Position numbers and translations under genes: made by a program. The notes beneath the pieces are model-generated. The model ran no database searches, was not told the origin of the DNA, and saw nothing but the letters and a program-made list of their open reading frames with translations. A DNA stretch of 64,000 nt from Fusobacterium sp. JB019. GTDB taxonomy: Bacteria > Fusobacteriota > Fusobacteriia > Fusobacteriales > Fusobacteriaceae. Positions 40,884-49,408 of the stretch are shown here, piece by piece. The first letter of the stretch is position 1; each line of letters begins with the position of its first letter. The stretch is from positions 484,565 to 548,564 of the forward strand of contig JAUTCN010000002.1 in the NCBI GenBank assembly GCA_030673965.1, written 5' to 3'.

Positions 40884-41328
40884 AATTAAATTTTAATTTC
40901 ATTTTTATATGTTCTATTCCTTCTTCTATATACATCTTTGTAACTGCTCTAAATCCTAAAGATTCATAAAACTTTTTCAAATAAAATTGAGCTGATATAG
41001 TTATTTCTTTTTCTTTTAAATCATTTTTTATATAATCAATAGCTTTTTCCAACATTTTTCTTCCTATTTGTCTTTTTCTCTCTGATTTTAAAACTAAAAC
41101 TCTTCCTATTGACATAGTTTCATAAGAAACTCCTGCTTGTATTATTCTTAAATAACCTATAATTTCATCATTTTCTTTCACCATTAAATGATATGATTTA
41201 TAATCCTTATTATCTAAATCATTATATAAAATTTCTTGTTCCATAACAAAAACTTCTGCTCTTACTTTTAATATTTCATATAATTCAATACTTGTTAATT
41301 CTCTAAATTCTTTTATTATTACTTCCAT
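40882..41328 (-). CDS. GNAT acetyltransferase, ElaA-like
   Basis: 148 residues. V-R-A-E-V-F-V-M-E-Q-E and a D-x-D-N-K-D stretch followed by Y-H-L resemble the ElaA family; SIGRVLVLKSERKRQIGRKMLEKAI is the acetyl-CoA loop. Substrate unknown. AAAGGAG lies eight bases before the ATG at 41328, preferred over an upstream GTG. Last gene of the marR operon. Confidence 0.85.
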   Translation of the reverse strand: MEVIIKEFRELTSIELYEILKVRAEVFVMEQEILYNDLDNKDYKSYHLMVKENDEIIGYLRIIQAGVSYETMSIGRVLVLKSERKRQIGRKMLEKAIDYIKNDLKEKEITISAQFYLKKFYESLGFRAVTKMYIEEGIEHIKMKLKFN

Positions 41329-41329
41329 T

Positions 41330-41968
41330 TTAAACACTCCTTTTATATTTTAATAAATTAATAATTTTTCCTGATATAATTAAATAAACTATACTAGACA
41401 AAGCTGACATTTTCCCTAAAAATATTATCGTTAAAAAAATTACTAGAATATCTAAAATTATTAAACTAGTACCTATCTTAACAGCATATATTTTTTCTAG
41501 AATTTGCGAAATAATTAAAGTTCCACCTGTATTCCCATCTAATAATATTATAAAACCTATTATAACCCCTGATAAAATTGAACCTAATAATATTCCTAAA
41601 ATATTATTCTCTCCAATAAAAAGCTGTAGATTTTTTATTTGAAAATATTTTTCTACTAAGAATATATTTAATGAAAGAACAGTAATACTATAAAATAAAT
41701 TTTTAGTATAATTTTTACCAAATACGTAAAATCCTCCTATAAAAATAGGTATATTTAATAATATATAAGCTATTGCTACAGGAATTTTAAAAAGATAATA
41801 TATTATTAAAGCCAACCCCGTTGTTCCCCCTGATATTAACTTTAAAGGAACTATAACATTAACAATTACAAAGGCTAGTAAAATTAAATTTAAATTTAAT
41901 TTTATATACGTTCTTAGATTTTTATTTAAAATTTTATACTCCCTCCTTTTTTTATAACTTCTTCCCAT
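41330..41968 (-). CDS. YitT/DUF161-type membrane protein
   Basis: 212 residues with five or six hydrophobic segments. PLKLISGGTTGLALIIYYLFKIP and the later DGNTGGTLIISQIL are repeats typical of YitT-like proteins. Function unknown. The ATG at 41968 has no ribosome site and lies 43 bases inside marR; a strong AAAGGAGGGAG (about 41940-41950) is instead placed correctly for an ATT codon at 41932, so the real product may be 12 residues shorter with a non-standard start. Confidence 0.75.
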   Translation of the reverse strand: MGRSYKKRREYKILNKNLRTYIKLNLNLILLAFVIVNVIVPLKLISGGTTGLALIIYYLFKIPVAIAYILLNIPIFIGGFYVFGKNYTKNLFYSITVLSLNIFLVEKYFQIKNLQLFIGENNILGILLGSILSGVIIGFIILLDGNTGGTLIISQILEKIYAVKIGTSLIILDILVIFLTIIFLGKMSALSSIVYLIISGKIINLLKYKRSV

Positions 41969-42381
41969 AAATTTCTAGTATTTTTTCTCATCTTTATGAG
42001 TAGAGATAAAAGCTCTCGTTTTTCTTTTTCACTTAATCCTTGTGTTGTTATTTCTACTAAGGCTTCTTCATTTTTTCTTAATAATTCATAAATTTCTCTT
42101 CCTTTTTTTGTACAATATAATTTAAATTCTTTTTTATTATCCTCTTCCTTTCTTTTTTCCACAAGACCATTATCAACTAATTTTTTTACAGATTTTGCTG
42201 TTGTACTTCTTTCTACACTTAAAACTTCTGCTAATTTTTCTTGAATAATTCCCGGATATTCAAAGATTCTAACTAAATAAAGATTTTGACTTTTTGATAA
42301 ATTAAAAGCTTTAAACTCTTTTTCATCTATAGTAGCTATACTTCTAGAGATTGTTCCTATCTCTCTTAAAATTTCCTTCAC
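41926..42381 (-). CDS. MarR-family transcriptional regulator
   Basis: 151 residues. A winged helix (about 45-110; EKLAEVLSVERSTTAKSVKKLVDNGLVEKRK) is flanked by dimer helices. Head gene of a three-gene operon with the YitT-like and acetyltransferase genes. A cluster of palindromic sequence at 42423-42467 lies just upstream, between this gene and the divergent hydrolase gene, and is its probable operator. Ligand unknown. Confidence 0.88.
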   Translation of the reverse strand: MKEILREIGTISRSIATIDEKEFKAFNLSKSQNLYLVRIFEYPGIIQEKLAEVLSVERSTTAKSVKKLVDNGLVEKRKEEDNKKEFKLYCTKKGREIYELLRKNEEALVEITTQGLSEKEKRELLSLLIKMRKNTRNLWEEVIKKGGSIKF

Positions 42382-42422
42382 TTATATCCCTCCCATATAA
42401 TTATATGCTTTATATTAACTTA

Positions 42423-42467
42423 TTTTTATTGAAAAGTCAATAAAAATAGTTGAATTTTCAATAAAAA
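42423..42467. promoter_or_regulatory. Candidate MarR operator
   Basis: Perfect palindrome TTTTTATTGA (42423-42432), AAAG, TCAATAAAAA (42437-42446), followed by a repeat of the half site TCAATAAAAA at 42458-42467 within TTGAATTTTCAA. The position between the two divergent genes would let one regulator control both. Confidence 0.65.
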
Positions 42468-42531
42468 AATAATTTCTTTTATAAGATAACATGTGTTATA
42501 ATATGATGACTATTAATTTAAAGGAGGATAT

Positions 42532-43335
42532 ATGCTTATAACTTTGAAAAACAACAAACAATTAAATATTGATATTACTGGAACAGGTGAAAACATTGTC
42601 TTTATACATTCTTTTCTTTGGGATAATAAAATGTGGACCCCTCAAGTTGAAGAACTTTCTAAAAATTATACATGTATAAATATTGATTTATGGGGACATG
42701 GCTTATCTGATTCTTTAGAAGACACTGAAGAATATTCTTTAGAACATCTTGCAAATGACATAAAAGAAGCTTTGAATATTTTAAATATCAAATCTTATAC
42801 TTATATTGGACTTTCAGTTGGTGGAATGCTTGGACCTATTCTTTATTCTCTAGATAAAGATAAAATGAAAAAACTGATAATTATGGATAGTTATGTTGGA
42901 CTAGAATATGAAAATACTAAAGCCTTATATTTTCAATTACTAGAAAAAGTTAAAGAGAATGAAAAAGTTACTTCTGAACTAGCTGATAAAATTGCCCCTA
43001 TGTTTTTTGCACCTGAAAATACAGCACGTGGTTTCCAATTATTAAAAGATTTTTATAATCACTTAATAAACATTAATAAAAAAAATATTAATACTATTGT
43101 TGCTTTAGGACGAGGAATTTTTGGAAGAAAAGATGCTCTTCAATTATTAAAAGTAATTAATATTCCTACTTTGTTTATGGTTGGAGAATTCGATATTCCT
43201 AGACCAAAAAAAGAATCAATTGAAATGAAAGAACTTGTTAAAAATTCTAAATTATCAATTGTCCCCCGTAGTGGTCATATATCTAACCTTGAAAATATTG
43301 AATTTGTAACAAAAGAATTTAAAAAGTTTTTATAA
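42532..43335 (+). CDS. Alpha/beta hydrolase
   Basis: 267 residues. IVFIHSFLWDNKMW holds the oxyanion region, GLSVGGM (about 94-100) the nucleophile Ser, FMVGEFDIPRP the acid loop and SGHISNLE the catalytic His. It resembles 3-oxoadipate-enol-lactonase-like and carboxylesterase members; the substrate cannot be told. Divergent from marR across a shared operator region. Ends at its own terminator. Confidence 0.87.
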   Translation: MLITLKNNKQLNIDITGTGENIVFIHSFLWDNKMWTPQVEELSKNYTCINIDLWGHGLSDSLEDTEEYSLEHLANDIKEALNILNIKSYTYIGLSVGGMLGPILYSLDKDKMKKLIIMDSYVGLEYENTKALYFQLLEKVKENEKVTSELADKIAPMFFAPENTARGFQLLKDFYNHLININKKNINTIVALGRGIFGRKDALQLLKVINIPTLFMVGEFDIPRPKKESIEMKELVKNSKLSIVPRSGHISNLENIEFVTKEFKKFL

Positions 43336-43366
43336 AAAAAAGTCATTGCTTGCAATGACTTTTTTT
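43334..43366 (+). terminator. Terminator after the hydrolase gene
   Basis: AAAAAAAAGTCATTGC (43334-43349), loop TT, GCAATGACTTTTTTT. Almost perfect stem with a T tract. Confidence 0.92.
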
Positions 43367-43391
43367 AAATACTTTTATATGTTATAATAAA

Positions 43392-43423
43392 TTTTAGTAG
43401 TTAGTTTTAACTTACTACTAAAA
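43392..43423. promoter_or_regulatory. Inverted repeat at the start of the efflux operon, candidate operator
   Basis: TTTTAGTAGT (43392-43401) and ACTACTAAAA (43414-43423) are perfect inverted arms; adding the inner AGT/ACT gives 13 pairs with one mismatch. It lies just after a TATAAT (43383-43388) and has no T tract, which suits repressor binding more than termination. Confidence 0.55.
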
Positions 43424-43461
43424 AAATGATAAAATGAATAATATAATAAAAGGAGTATCTC

Positions 43462-44733
43462 ATGAAAAAAAAGGCAATATTATTCTTACTACTTTCTAGT
43501 ATAAGTTTCAGTAAAAATTTAGACTTAGACATTATGTTGAAAGATGTTTCTAATAATTCTTATGAAAAAAACATTTATAATATAGAACAAGAAAAAAGTG
43601 AAATTAATAAAAAATTTTATAAATTAGATAATTACAATGGAATTAAAGGTAGTTCTGAAACTACTTACTATAGAGAAGACCAATTATATAAAACAGAAGG
43701 AAATCTAACCTTTGGAGATTTTTATATTAATGGTACGAAAAAAGAAAAAGAAGAATCTGATTTAGTTATTGGTATCAATAAAAATATTAAAGATATGCTT
43801 TATTCAGAAAATGATAAAAATTTAAATAATACTTTAATTGATAAAAAAATAAATACATTAAATTATTTTAATAATTTAGAGAAAAAGAAATTAAATTTAA
43901 TTGATCTTTATAAAGAATATAAAAATATTGAATTTGAAATTGAAGCTAAAAGAAATGGTGTAAAAACTCTAAAAAGTGAAGAAAAAATATTGAAAGAATC
44001 TTTCAACTTAGGAAAAAGTTCTAAAATTGACTTAACCTCTGCAAAAATAAATCGAGAAAATCTTGAAATAGAATTAGAAAATTTAAAAAGAAAAAAAATC
44101 AAACTGCAAAAAAGATTTTTTTATGATTTTAAAATTAAAATAGAAGGAAATACTTTAAAAGAAATACCTAAAAAAATTAATAATTTTGAGTATTTTTTAA
44201 ATAATATTGGAAAGAAAGACTTAAATATTTTAAATCTTGAAAAAGATAAAATAAAAGAAAATATTAAATATTTAAAATATAATGATAAATATCCTGATAT
44301 TTCCATAGGATTGGAACACGATTTTGGTTCTAGAGAAGAAGAAGTTAAAGAAAATAGAATTTATTTAAAAATATCAAAAAATTTATTTTATTATGACAAT
44401 AACTTAGAAAATGAAAAATTTAATTACAAAGAGAAAATATTACACATAACTGAACAAAAAAATAAAAATAATTCTGAAATTTTAAAAATCCAAGAAGAAT
44501 ATGAAAATTTTAATAAAGAATATAAAATAAACAAAAATAAAGCAATATTAGAAAAAAATAAATATGAAATTAAAAAATTAGAATATAAACTTGGTAAGAT
44601 AAAGTATTTAGATTTAATAGATAGTTTCAATGATTTTTTAACATATACAATTGATGCTGAAAAATCTAAAAATGATTTAAATGCATATATTTATAAAGTA
44701 ATAATTAGAGGAGACTATAATGAAAATAAATAA
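43462..44733 (+). CDS. TolC-family outer-membrane efflux protein
   Basis: 423 residues with a signal peptide (about 1-17) and long helical repeats, including KEESFNLGKSSKIDLTSAKINREN and the second-repeat counterpart YKLGKIKYLDLIDSFNDF, the two-fold pattern of TolC proteins. It is Lys/Asn/Ile-rich and divergent. It would form the outer-membrane channel for the MacA- and MacB-like proteins encoded next; the stop overlaps the adaptor start by 14 bases. Confidence 0.82.
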   Translation: MKKKAILFLLLSSISFSKNLDLDIMLKDVSNNSYEKNIYNIEQEKSEINKKFYKLDNYNGIKGSSETTYYREDQLYKTEGNLTFGDFYINGTKKEKEESDLVIGINKNIKDMLYSENDKNLNNTLIDKKINTLNYFNNLEKKKLNLIDLYKEYKNIEFEIEAKRNGVKTLKSEEKILKESFNLGKSSKIDLTSAKINRENLEIELENLKRKKIKLQKRFFYDFKIKIEGNTLKEIPKKINNFEYFLNNIGKKDLNILNLEKDKIKENIKYLKYNDKYPDISIGLEHDFGSREEEVKENRIYLKISKNLFYYDNNLENEKFNYKEKILHITEQKNKNNSEILKIQEEYENFNKEYKINKNKAILEKNKYEIKKLEYKLGKIKYLDLIDSFNDFLTYTIDAEKSKNDLNAYIYKVIIRGDYNENK

Positions 44734-45829
44734 AAAAACAATTGGAATATTTTTAATAATTACAGCTATAGGAGGAGGCCTTTTCTTTAAATTTCATTTT
44801 CATTCTAAAAATTTGAAATCTTATGAAGTTTTAAAAATAAATATTGGAAATGGAAAAGGATATATTAATGCCTCTGGAAAAGTTGAAGCTAATGATACTA
44901 AAGATGTTTTTGTGGATAAAAAATTAAAAGTGGACGAAGTTTTTATTCAAGAGGGCGATTTTGTAAAAAAAGGTCAGCTACTTATGACATTTGATGACAC
45001 CCAAAGAAATAATATTAAAAGAAATTTAGAAAGAAAAAAAATTAAATTAAACAGAGAAAAAAGAAATTTAAAAATAATTGAAAAGCTCTATGAAATTGGA
45101 GGTAGCTCTACTAATGAAGTTAAAGATTTAAAAGAAGATATCAGATTATTAGAAATTGATATTGAAGAATATAATGAAGATTTATCTAAAACTGCTGAAA
45201 AAATATTAAGTCCTGTAAGCGGTACTATTTCCTCTTTAAAAGCTCAAGAAAATTATTTAGTTGATACTGACCAAGCTCTTTTAAAAATTATGGATCTTTC
45301 AAATATAAAAATCATTTTAGAAATTCCTGAATATGATATTAAAAACATTCATTTAAATCAAGAATTAATTTTAAAACCTGAAGTTTTTGAAAATAAAAAA
45401 GAATTTAAAGGAAAAATTACTAAAATAGCAAAGGTTTCCAAAAGCTCTTCCATAACATCTGAAAATATTGTAGAAGTAGAAGTTATGCCTTTAGAAGAAA
45501 TTCCAGATATTGTTCCTGGATTTAAAGTTTCTGCAACTATCTATTTAGATGAAAACAAAGATAAAATAATTATTCCTAAAACTTCCATACTAGAAGATAA
45601 TAAAAAATATTATGTATTTTCTGTGAATAAAAATGGAATTTTATCTAAAAAATATATCAAAATAAAATCTTTAGAAGGAGATAAAGTTATTGTCTTAAAT
45701 GGTTTAAATATCGGAGAGGATATCTTAGAAACTCCATATGAAAATTTAAAAGAAGGAGATAAAATTTTACCTTCTAATAAATCAGGAGGTGAAGCTAAAG
45801 ATGATCATAAAGGTAAAAAATCTAAATAA
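44720..45829 (+). CDS. Periplasmic adaptor (membrane fusion protein), MacA-like
   Basis: 369 residues. One N-terminal membrane anchor (about 7-24), a barrel-sandwich domain (SGKVEANDTKDVFVDKKLKVDEVFIQEGDFVKKGQLLMTFD), a coiled-coil hairpin (about 95-150), the second lipoyl half (KILSPVSGTISSLKA), and a membrane-proximal C-terminus. It bridges the inner-membrane ABC pump to the TolC-like channel. The 3' end overlaps the ATPase gene. Confidence 0.88.
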   Translation: MKINKKTIGIFLIITAIGGGLFFKFHFHSKNLKSYEVLKINIGNGKGYINASGKVEANDTKDVFVDKKLKVDEVFIQEGDFVKKGQLLMTFDDTQRNNIKRNLERKKIKLNREKRNLKIIEKLYEIGGSSTNEVKDLKEDIRLLEIDIEEYNEDLSKTAEKILSPVSGTISSLKAQENYLVDTDQALLKIMDLSNIKIILEIPEYDIKNIHLNQELILKPEVFENKKEFKGKITKIAKVSKSSSITSENIVEVEVMPLEEIPDIVPGFKVSATIYLDENKDKIIIPKTSILEDNKKYYVFSVNKNGILSKKYIKIKSLEGDKVIVLNGLNIGEDILETPYENLKEGDKILPSNKSGGEAKDDHKGKKSK

Positions 45830-46481
45830 ATACTATAAAAATGGTGATAATTCTCTGCACGCTCTTAAAGATATTTCTTTTAATATAGAGAAAGGAGAAT
45901 TTGTAGCTATTATGGGAAGCAGTGGAAGTGGAAAATCTACTATGATGAACATTTTAGGATGTCTTGATAAAGAGTTTCAAGGAAAATATATTTTAGATAA
46001 TATTGATGTTTCTTCTGTAAAAGAGGATAAACTTTGTAAAGTTAGAAATTCTAAAATTGGTTTTGTTTTTCAAGCCTTTAATTTACTTCCAAAACTATCT
46101 GCTTTAGAGAATGTAGAACTTCCCCTAGTTTATTCTGGTATTCATAAAACTAAAAGAGAAGAAAAAGCAAAAAAAGTATTAGAAAAAGTGGGTCTAAAAG
46201 AAAGAATGTATCACAAACCTAATGAACTTTCTGGAGGTCAGAGGCAAAGAGTTGCTATTGCTAGAGCTTTAGTTAATGATCCTGCTATTATTTTAGCTGA
46301 TGAGCCTACTGGAAATTTAGATAGTGTCTCTGAAAATGAGATTATGAATTTCTTCAAAGAATTAAACGAACAAGGAAAAACTATAGTAATTGTCAGCCAT
46401 GAACCTGAAGTTGCTAAATTTTGCAAAAGAATTCTTCTCTTTAAAGATGGGGAAATCATAAAAGATGGTGATAGCAAATGA
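45801..46481 (+). CDS. ABC transporter ATPase, MacB/LolD type
   Basis: 226 residues. Walker A GSSGSGKST, Q-loop FVFQAFNLLPKLSALENVELP, signature LSGGQRQRVAIARA, Walker B IILADEPTGNLD and H-loop IVSHE. The pattern is that of MacB/LolD/FtsE ATPases. AGGAGG lies 11 bases before ATG 45801; a GTG twelve bases earlier is inside that site. ATP hydrolysis drives the permease encoded next. The stop overlaps the permease start by four bases. Confidence 0.92.
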   Translation: MIIKVKNLNKYYKNGDNSLHALKDISFNIEKGEFVAIMGSSGSGKSTMMNILGCLDKEFQGKYILDNIDVSSVKEDKLCKVRNSKIGFVFQAFNLLPKLSALENVELPLVYSGIHKTKREEKAKKVLEKVGLKERMYHKPNELSGGQRQRVAIARALVNDPAIILADEPTGNLDSVSENEIMNFFKELNEQGKTIVIVSHEPEVAKFCKRILLFKDGEIIKDGDSK

Positions 46482-47704
46482 ATTTTATAGAAAGTTTTAA
46501 AAGCGCTATAAAAAGTTTAACAGGAAATAGAGCTAGATCATTTTTAACAATGCTTGGTATAATTATTGGAATAACATCTGTAATTACAATGTCTGCAATA
46601 GGAAAAGGTGGGCAAGAAAATATTACTGGTAAATTAAAAGAAGGAGGATATGGTAAATTTACAGTTTTTGTGGATAAGGGAGCTAAAAATTTTAGATGGA
46701 AATATCTTTTTGATGATGTCCTAATTAAAAAAATTAAAGATACCGGAGAATTTAAAGATGTCACTCCTTATGTTAGAGATAGAGTTTATTCTAAAATCGG
46801 AGATAATTTTAGTAGAGTATGGTTTACTGCTTCTACTCCTTCAGTTGAAGATATTGACAAAGTTGAAATGATTGCAGGAAGAAATTTTTTAAGTTTTGAA
46901 TATAAAAACGCTGAAAAAGTTGCTATAATAGATGATGTTACAGCTATTAATTTATATGGTTCTATTGATAATGCTCTAGGGAAAGAATATAATATTTTTA
47001 AAAATAGGAAGTCTGCTAGTATCATTTATGAAATTGTAGGTGTTTATAAAAATCCTTTCAAAGAATTTGCAAATGCAATGGGAGGACTTCGAATTCCTAG
47101 ATTTATAAGATTTCCATTATCAACATATGACCGAATTTATAACCTAAAAAATGCTGGTTCTTATGAAGAAATATTAATTGAATCAAAAAATCCTGAAGAA
47201 GCAAAAAATAGTATGGTAAAGTCAAAAGAAATTCTAGAAAACATTATTGGCATTAAAGATTTATATGAAGTAGAAGCTCTTGCTCAAGGATCTTCATCTT
47301 TTGATAACATACTTAGTACTCTTAATATTTTTGTAACATTTGTAGCTGGTATTTCTCTTTTTGTAGGAGGAATTGGAGTTATGAATATAATGCTTGTCAG
47401 TGTTATTGAAAGAACAAAAGAAATTGGAATAAGAAAAGCTATTGGAGCTACAAACAAGGATATCCTACTTCAGTTTTTAATAGAATCTGTTATCCTTACA
47501 GGACTTGGAGGAATCATTGGAATTATATTAGGTTTTTCTCTAGGAGAAATCATTGGAAAAATCATTGGAATACCTCCTTTATTTACACTTAGTTCAATTG
47601 TTATATCTCTTTTAGTATCAACATTTATTGGAATTATTTTTGGAGTAATTCCTGCAAAAAAAGCAGCAGAACTTAATCCAATTGAAGCTCTAAGAGCTGA
47701 TTAA
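46478..47704 (+). CDS. ABC permease, MacB/FtsX type
   Basis: 408 residues. N-terminal helix (ARSFLTMLGIIIGITSVITMSAIG), a large periplasmic domain (about 50-270) and three C-terminal membrane segments, ending with RTKEIGIRKAIGAT and IPAKKAAELNPIEALRAD, as in MacB. In E. coli the ATPase is fused to this domain; here they are separate genes. Mechanotransmission pump for macrolide-like compounds, peptides or lipids; substrate unknown. No terminator follows, so the alcohol dehydrogenase 15 bases later may be cotranscribed. Confidence 0.92.
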   Translation: MNFIESFKSAIKSLTGNRARSFLTMLGIIIGITSVITMSAIGKGGQENITGKLKEGGYGKFTVFVDKGAKNFRWKYLFDDVLIKKIKDTGEFKDVTPYVRDRVYSKIGDNFSRVWFTASTPSVEDIDKVEMIAGRNFLSFEYKNAEKVAIIDDVTAINLYGSIDNALGKEYNIFKNRKSASIIYEIVGVYKNPFKEFANAMGGLRIPRFIRFPLSTYDRIYNLKNAGSYEEILIESKNPEEAKNSMVKSKEILENIIGIKDLYEVEALAQGSSSFDNILSTLNIFVTFVAGISLFVGGIGVMNIMLVSVIERTKEIGIRKAIGATNKDILLQFLIESVILTGLGGIIGIILGFSLGEIIGKIIGIPPLFTLSSIVISLLVSTFIGIIFGVIPAKKAAELNPIEALRAD

Positions 47705-47718
47705 ATAAAGGGGGAACT

Positions 47719-48891
47719 ATGGAAAATTTTAAATATTACACACCTACTAAAATCATTTTTGGAAAAGATAGGGAAAAAGAAGTTGCAAAACTTTTAAAAG
47801 AATTTAATGGAAAAAAAATATTAATTCATTACGGAGGAGGAAGTGTTATTCGTAGTGGACTACTTGATAAAGTAAAAAATTATTTAAAGGAAGCCAATAT
47901 CCAATATATTGAACTAGGAGGAGTAAAACCTAATCCAAGACTATCTTTAGTTAGAAAAGGAATTGAGCTTGGAAGAAAAGAAAATATTGATTTCATTTTA
48001 GCTATTGGAGGAGGAAGTGTTATTGATTCTGCCAAAGGAATAGGATATGGAATGATGTTAGACCATGATGTTTGGGATTTATATTCTAAAAAAGAATTTT
48101 CTAATAAATGTATGCCTATAGGAGTTATCTTAACTATGGCTGCTGCTGGAAGCGAAATGAGTCCTAGTAGTGTTATAACTAATGAAGATGGATGGCTTAA
48201 AAGATCATTTAGTATTGATAATGCTAGACCTAAGTTTGCTATTTTAAATCCTGAATTAACTTTTACATTACCTGAATATCAAAGTGCTAGTGGAATTGTG
48301 GATATTATGATGCATACAATGGAAAGATATTTTTCACCTGTTGGAAATATGAAAATAACAGACGAAATTGCTGAAGGTTTACTTAGAACAGTTATTGAAA
48401 ATGCTCCTAAAGTTATAAAAAATCCAAAGGATTATAAAAGCAGAGCTGAAATCATGTGGGCTAGTTCTCTTTCTCACAATGGACTTACAGGTTGTGGGGG
48501 TATTGGAGACTGGTCTTCACATCAATTAGAACATGAACTTGGAGGATGTTATGATGTTGCTCATGGAGCTGGACTGTCTGCTGTTTGGGGATCTTGGGCT
48601 AGATATGTTATGAACGAAAATCCTAAAAGATTTGCTGACTTTGCAACTAAAGTTTTTAATATAGAAAACTGTGGTGATAAAGAAACAGCTATATTAGGAA
48701 TTAAAGCTATGGAAACTTTTTATAAAAGTATAAATATGCCTATTTCATTAAAAGAACTTGGATTAAATTTATCAGAAGAAGATTTACATATGTTAGCTAA
48801 CAAATGTAGTTTTAATGGAAAAAGAACTATTGGTTCTTTCAAGAAATTGTTCGAAGAAGATATGTTTAATATTTATAAAAATTCAAGATAA
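47719..48891 (+). CDS. Iron-containing alcohol dehydrogenase (BdhA/YqhD type)
   Basis: 390 residues. GGGSVIDSAKG (about 95) binds the nucleotide; the metal ligands are in DIMMHTMERYF and HQLEHELGGCYDVAHGAGLSAV. Length and blocks fit NAD(P)H-dependent butanol dehydrogenases or aldehyde reductases. It reduces aldehydes to alcohols in fermentation or detoxifies reactive aldehydes. It lies at the end of the efflux gene run and before a strong terminator. Confidence 0.92.
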   Translation: MENFKYYTPTKIIFGKDREKEVAKLLKEFNGKKILIHYGGGSVIRSGLLDKVKNYLKEANIQYIELGGVKPNPRLSLVRKGIELGRKENIDFILAIGGGSVIDSAKGIGYGMMLDHDVWDLYSKKEFSNKCMPIGVILTMAAAGSEMSPSSVITNEDGWLKRSFSIDNARPKFAILNPELTFTLPEYQSASGIVDIMMHTMERYFSPVGNMKITDEIAEGLLRTVIENAPKVIKNPKDYKSRAEIMWASSLSHNGLTGCGGIGDWSSHQLEHELGGCYDVAHGAGLSAVWGSWARYVMNENPKRFADFATKVFNIENCGDKETAILGIKAMETFYKSINMPISLKELGLNLSEEDLHMLANKCSFNGKRTIGSFKKLFEEDMFNIYKNSR

Positions 48892-48894
48892 TAT

Positions 48895-48919
48895 AAGAGC
48901 CTCCTAATAGGAGGCTTTT
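48895..48919. terminator. Bidirectional terminator after the alcohol dehydrogenase
   Basis: AGCCTCCT (48898-48905), loop AAT, AGGAGGCT (48909-48916) with flanking A and T residues. Confidence 0.9.
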
Positions 48920-48924
48920 ATTAA

Positions 48925-49398
48925 TTATTTATTTAAATTATATTTTTTTAAATCTTTAACTCTTTTTGCTTTTTGACTAACTCCTAATATTCCTGCTTTA
49001 TCAAAAGAACCTCTAAGTTTTAAATGATCTTCATCAATTAATTTAGCACTACCATGATAACGCTTCCCATGCCAGGAATCATATACCCATCCACCTTTTA
49101 ATTTTCCTTTTTTCTCATATAAATCACCTACTATTTGAAGTCCCATAACTTTTCTTGATTTTACTCTTAATTTCTCATCAGGATTATTTCTGTCATATTG
49201 TTCAATCCCTTCCATTTCATCACCTTTTGGATAGCATATATCTTTTAACCAAACAACATGTCCCACATATTCTTCTTGTTTAGTTTTATCTATTTTAATG
49301 ATAAACTTTCCTTCATTCATCATCCAATATCCTTCATATCCTTTTTTTGCAAAAACAACTGTACTAAGCAAAAATAATAAACATATTAATTTTTTCAT
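48925..49398 (-). CDS. Exported DUF2147 protein
   Basis: 157 residues with a signal peptide (about 1-17, ending in V-V-F-A). The mature part carries DUF2147 blocks: G-Y-W-M-M, Y-D-R-N-N-P-D-E-K-L-R, K-V-M-G-L-Q, GGWVYDSWHGKRYHGS and LRGSFDKAGILGVSQ. Small beta-rich periplasmic protein of unknown function. It begins ten bases after the isoprenoid-synthase-like gene on the same strand, so the two may be cotranscribed. Confidence 0.85.
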   Translation of the reverse strand: MKKLICLLFLLSTVVFAKKGYEGYWMMNEGKFIIKIDKTKQEEYVGHVVWLKDICYPKGDEMEGIEQYDRNNPDEKLRVKSRKVMGLQIVGDLYEKKGKLKGGWVYDSWHGKRYHGSAKLIDEDHLKLRGSFDKAGILGVSQKAKRVKDLKKYNLNK

Positions 49399-49408
49399 AA
49401 TCCCTCCA

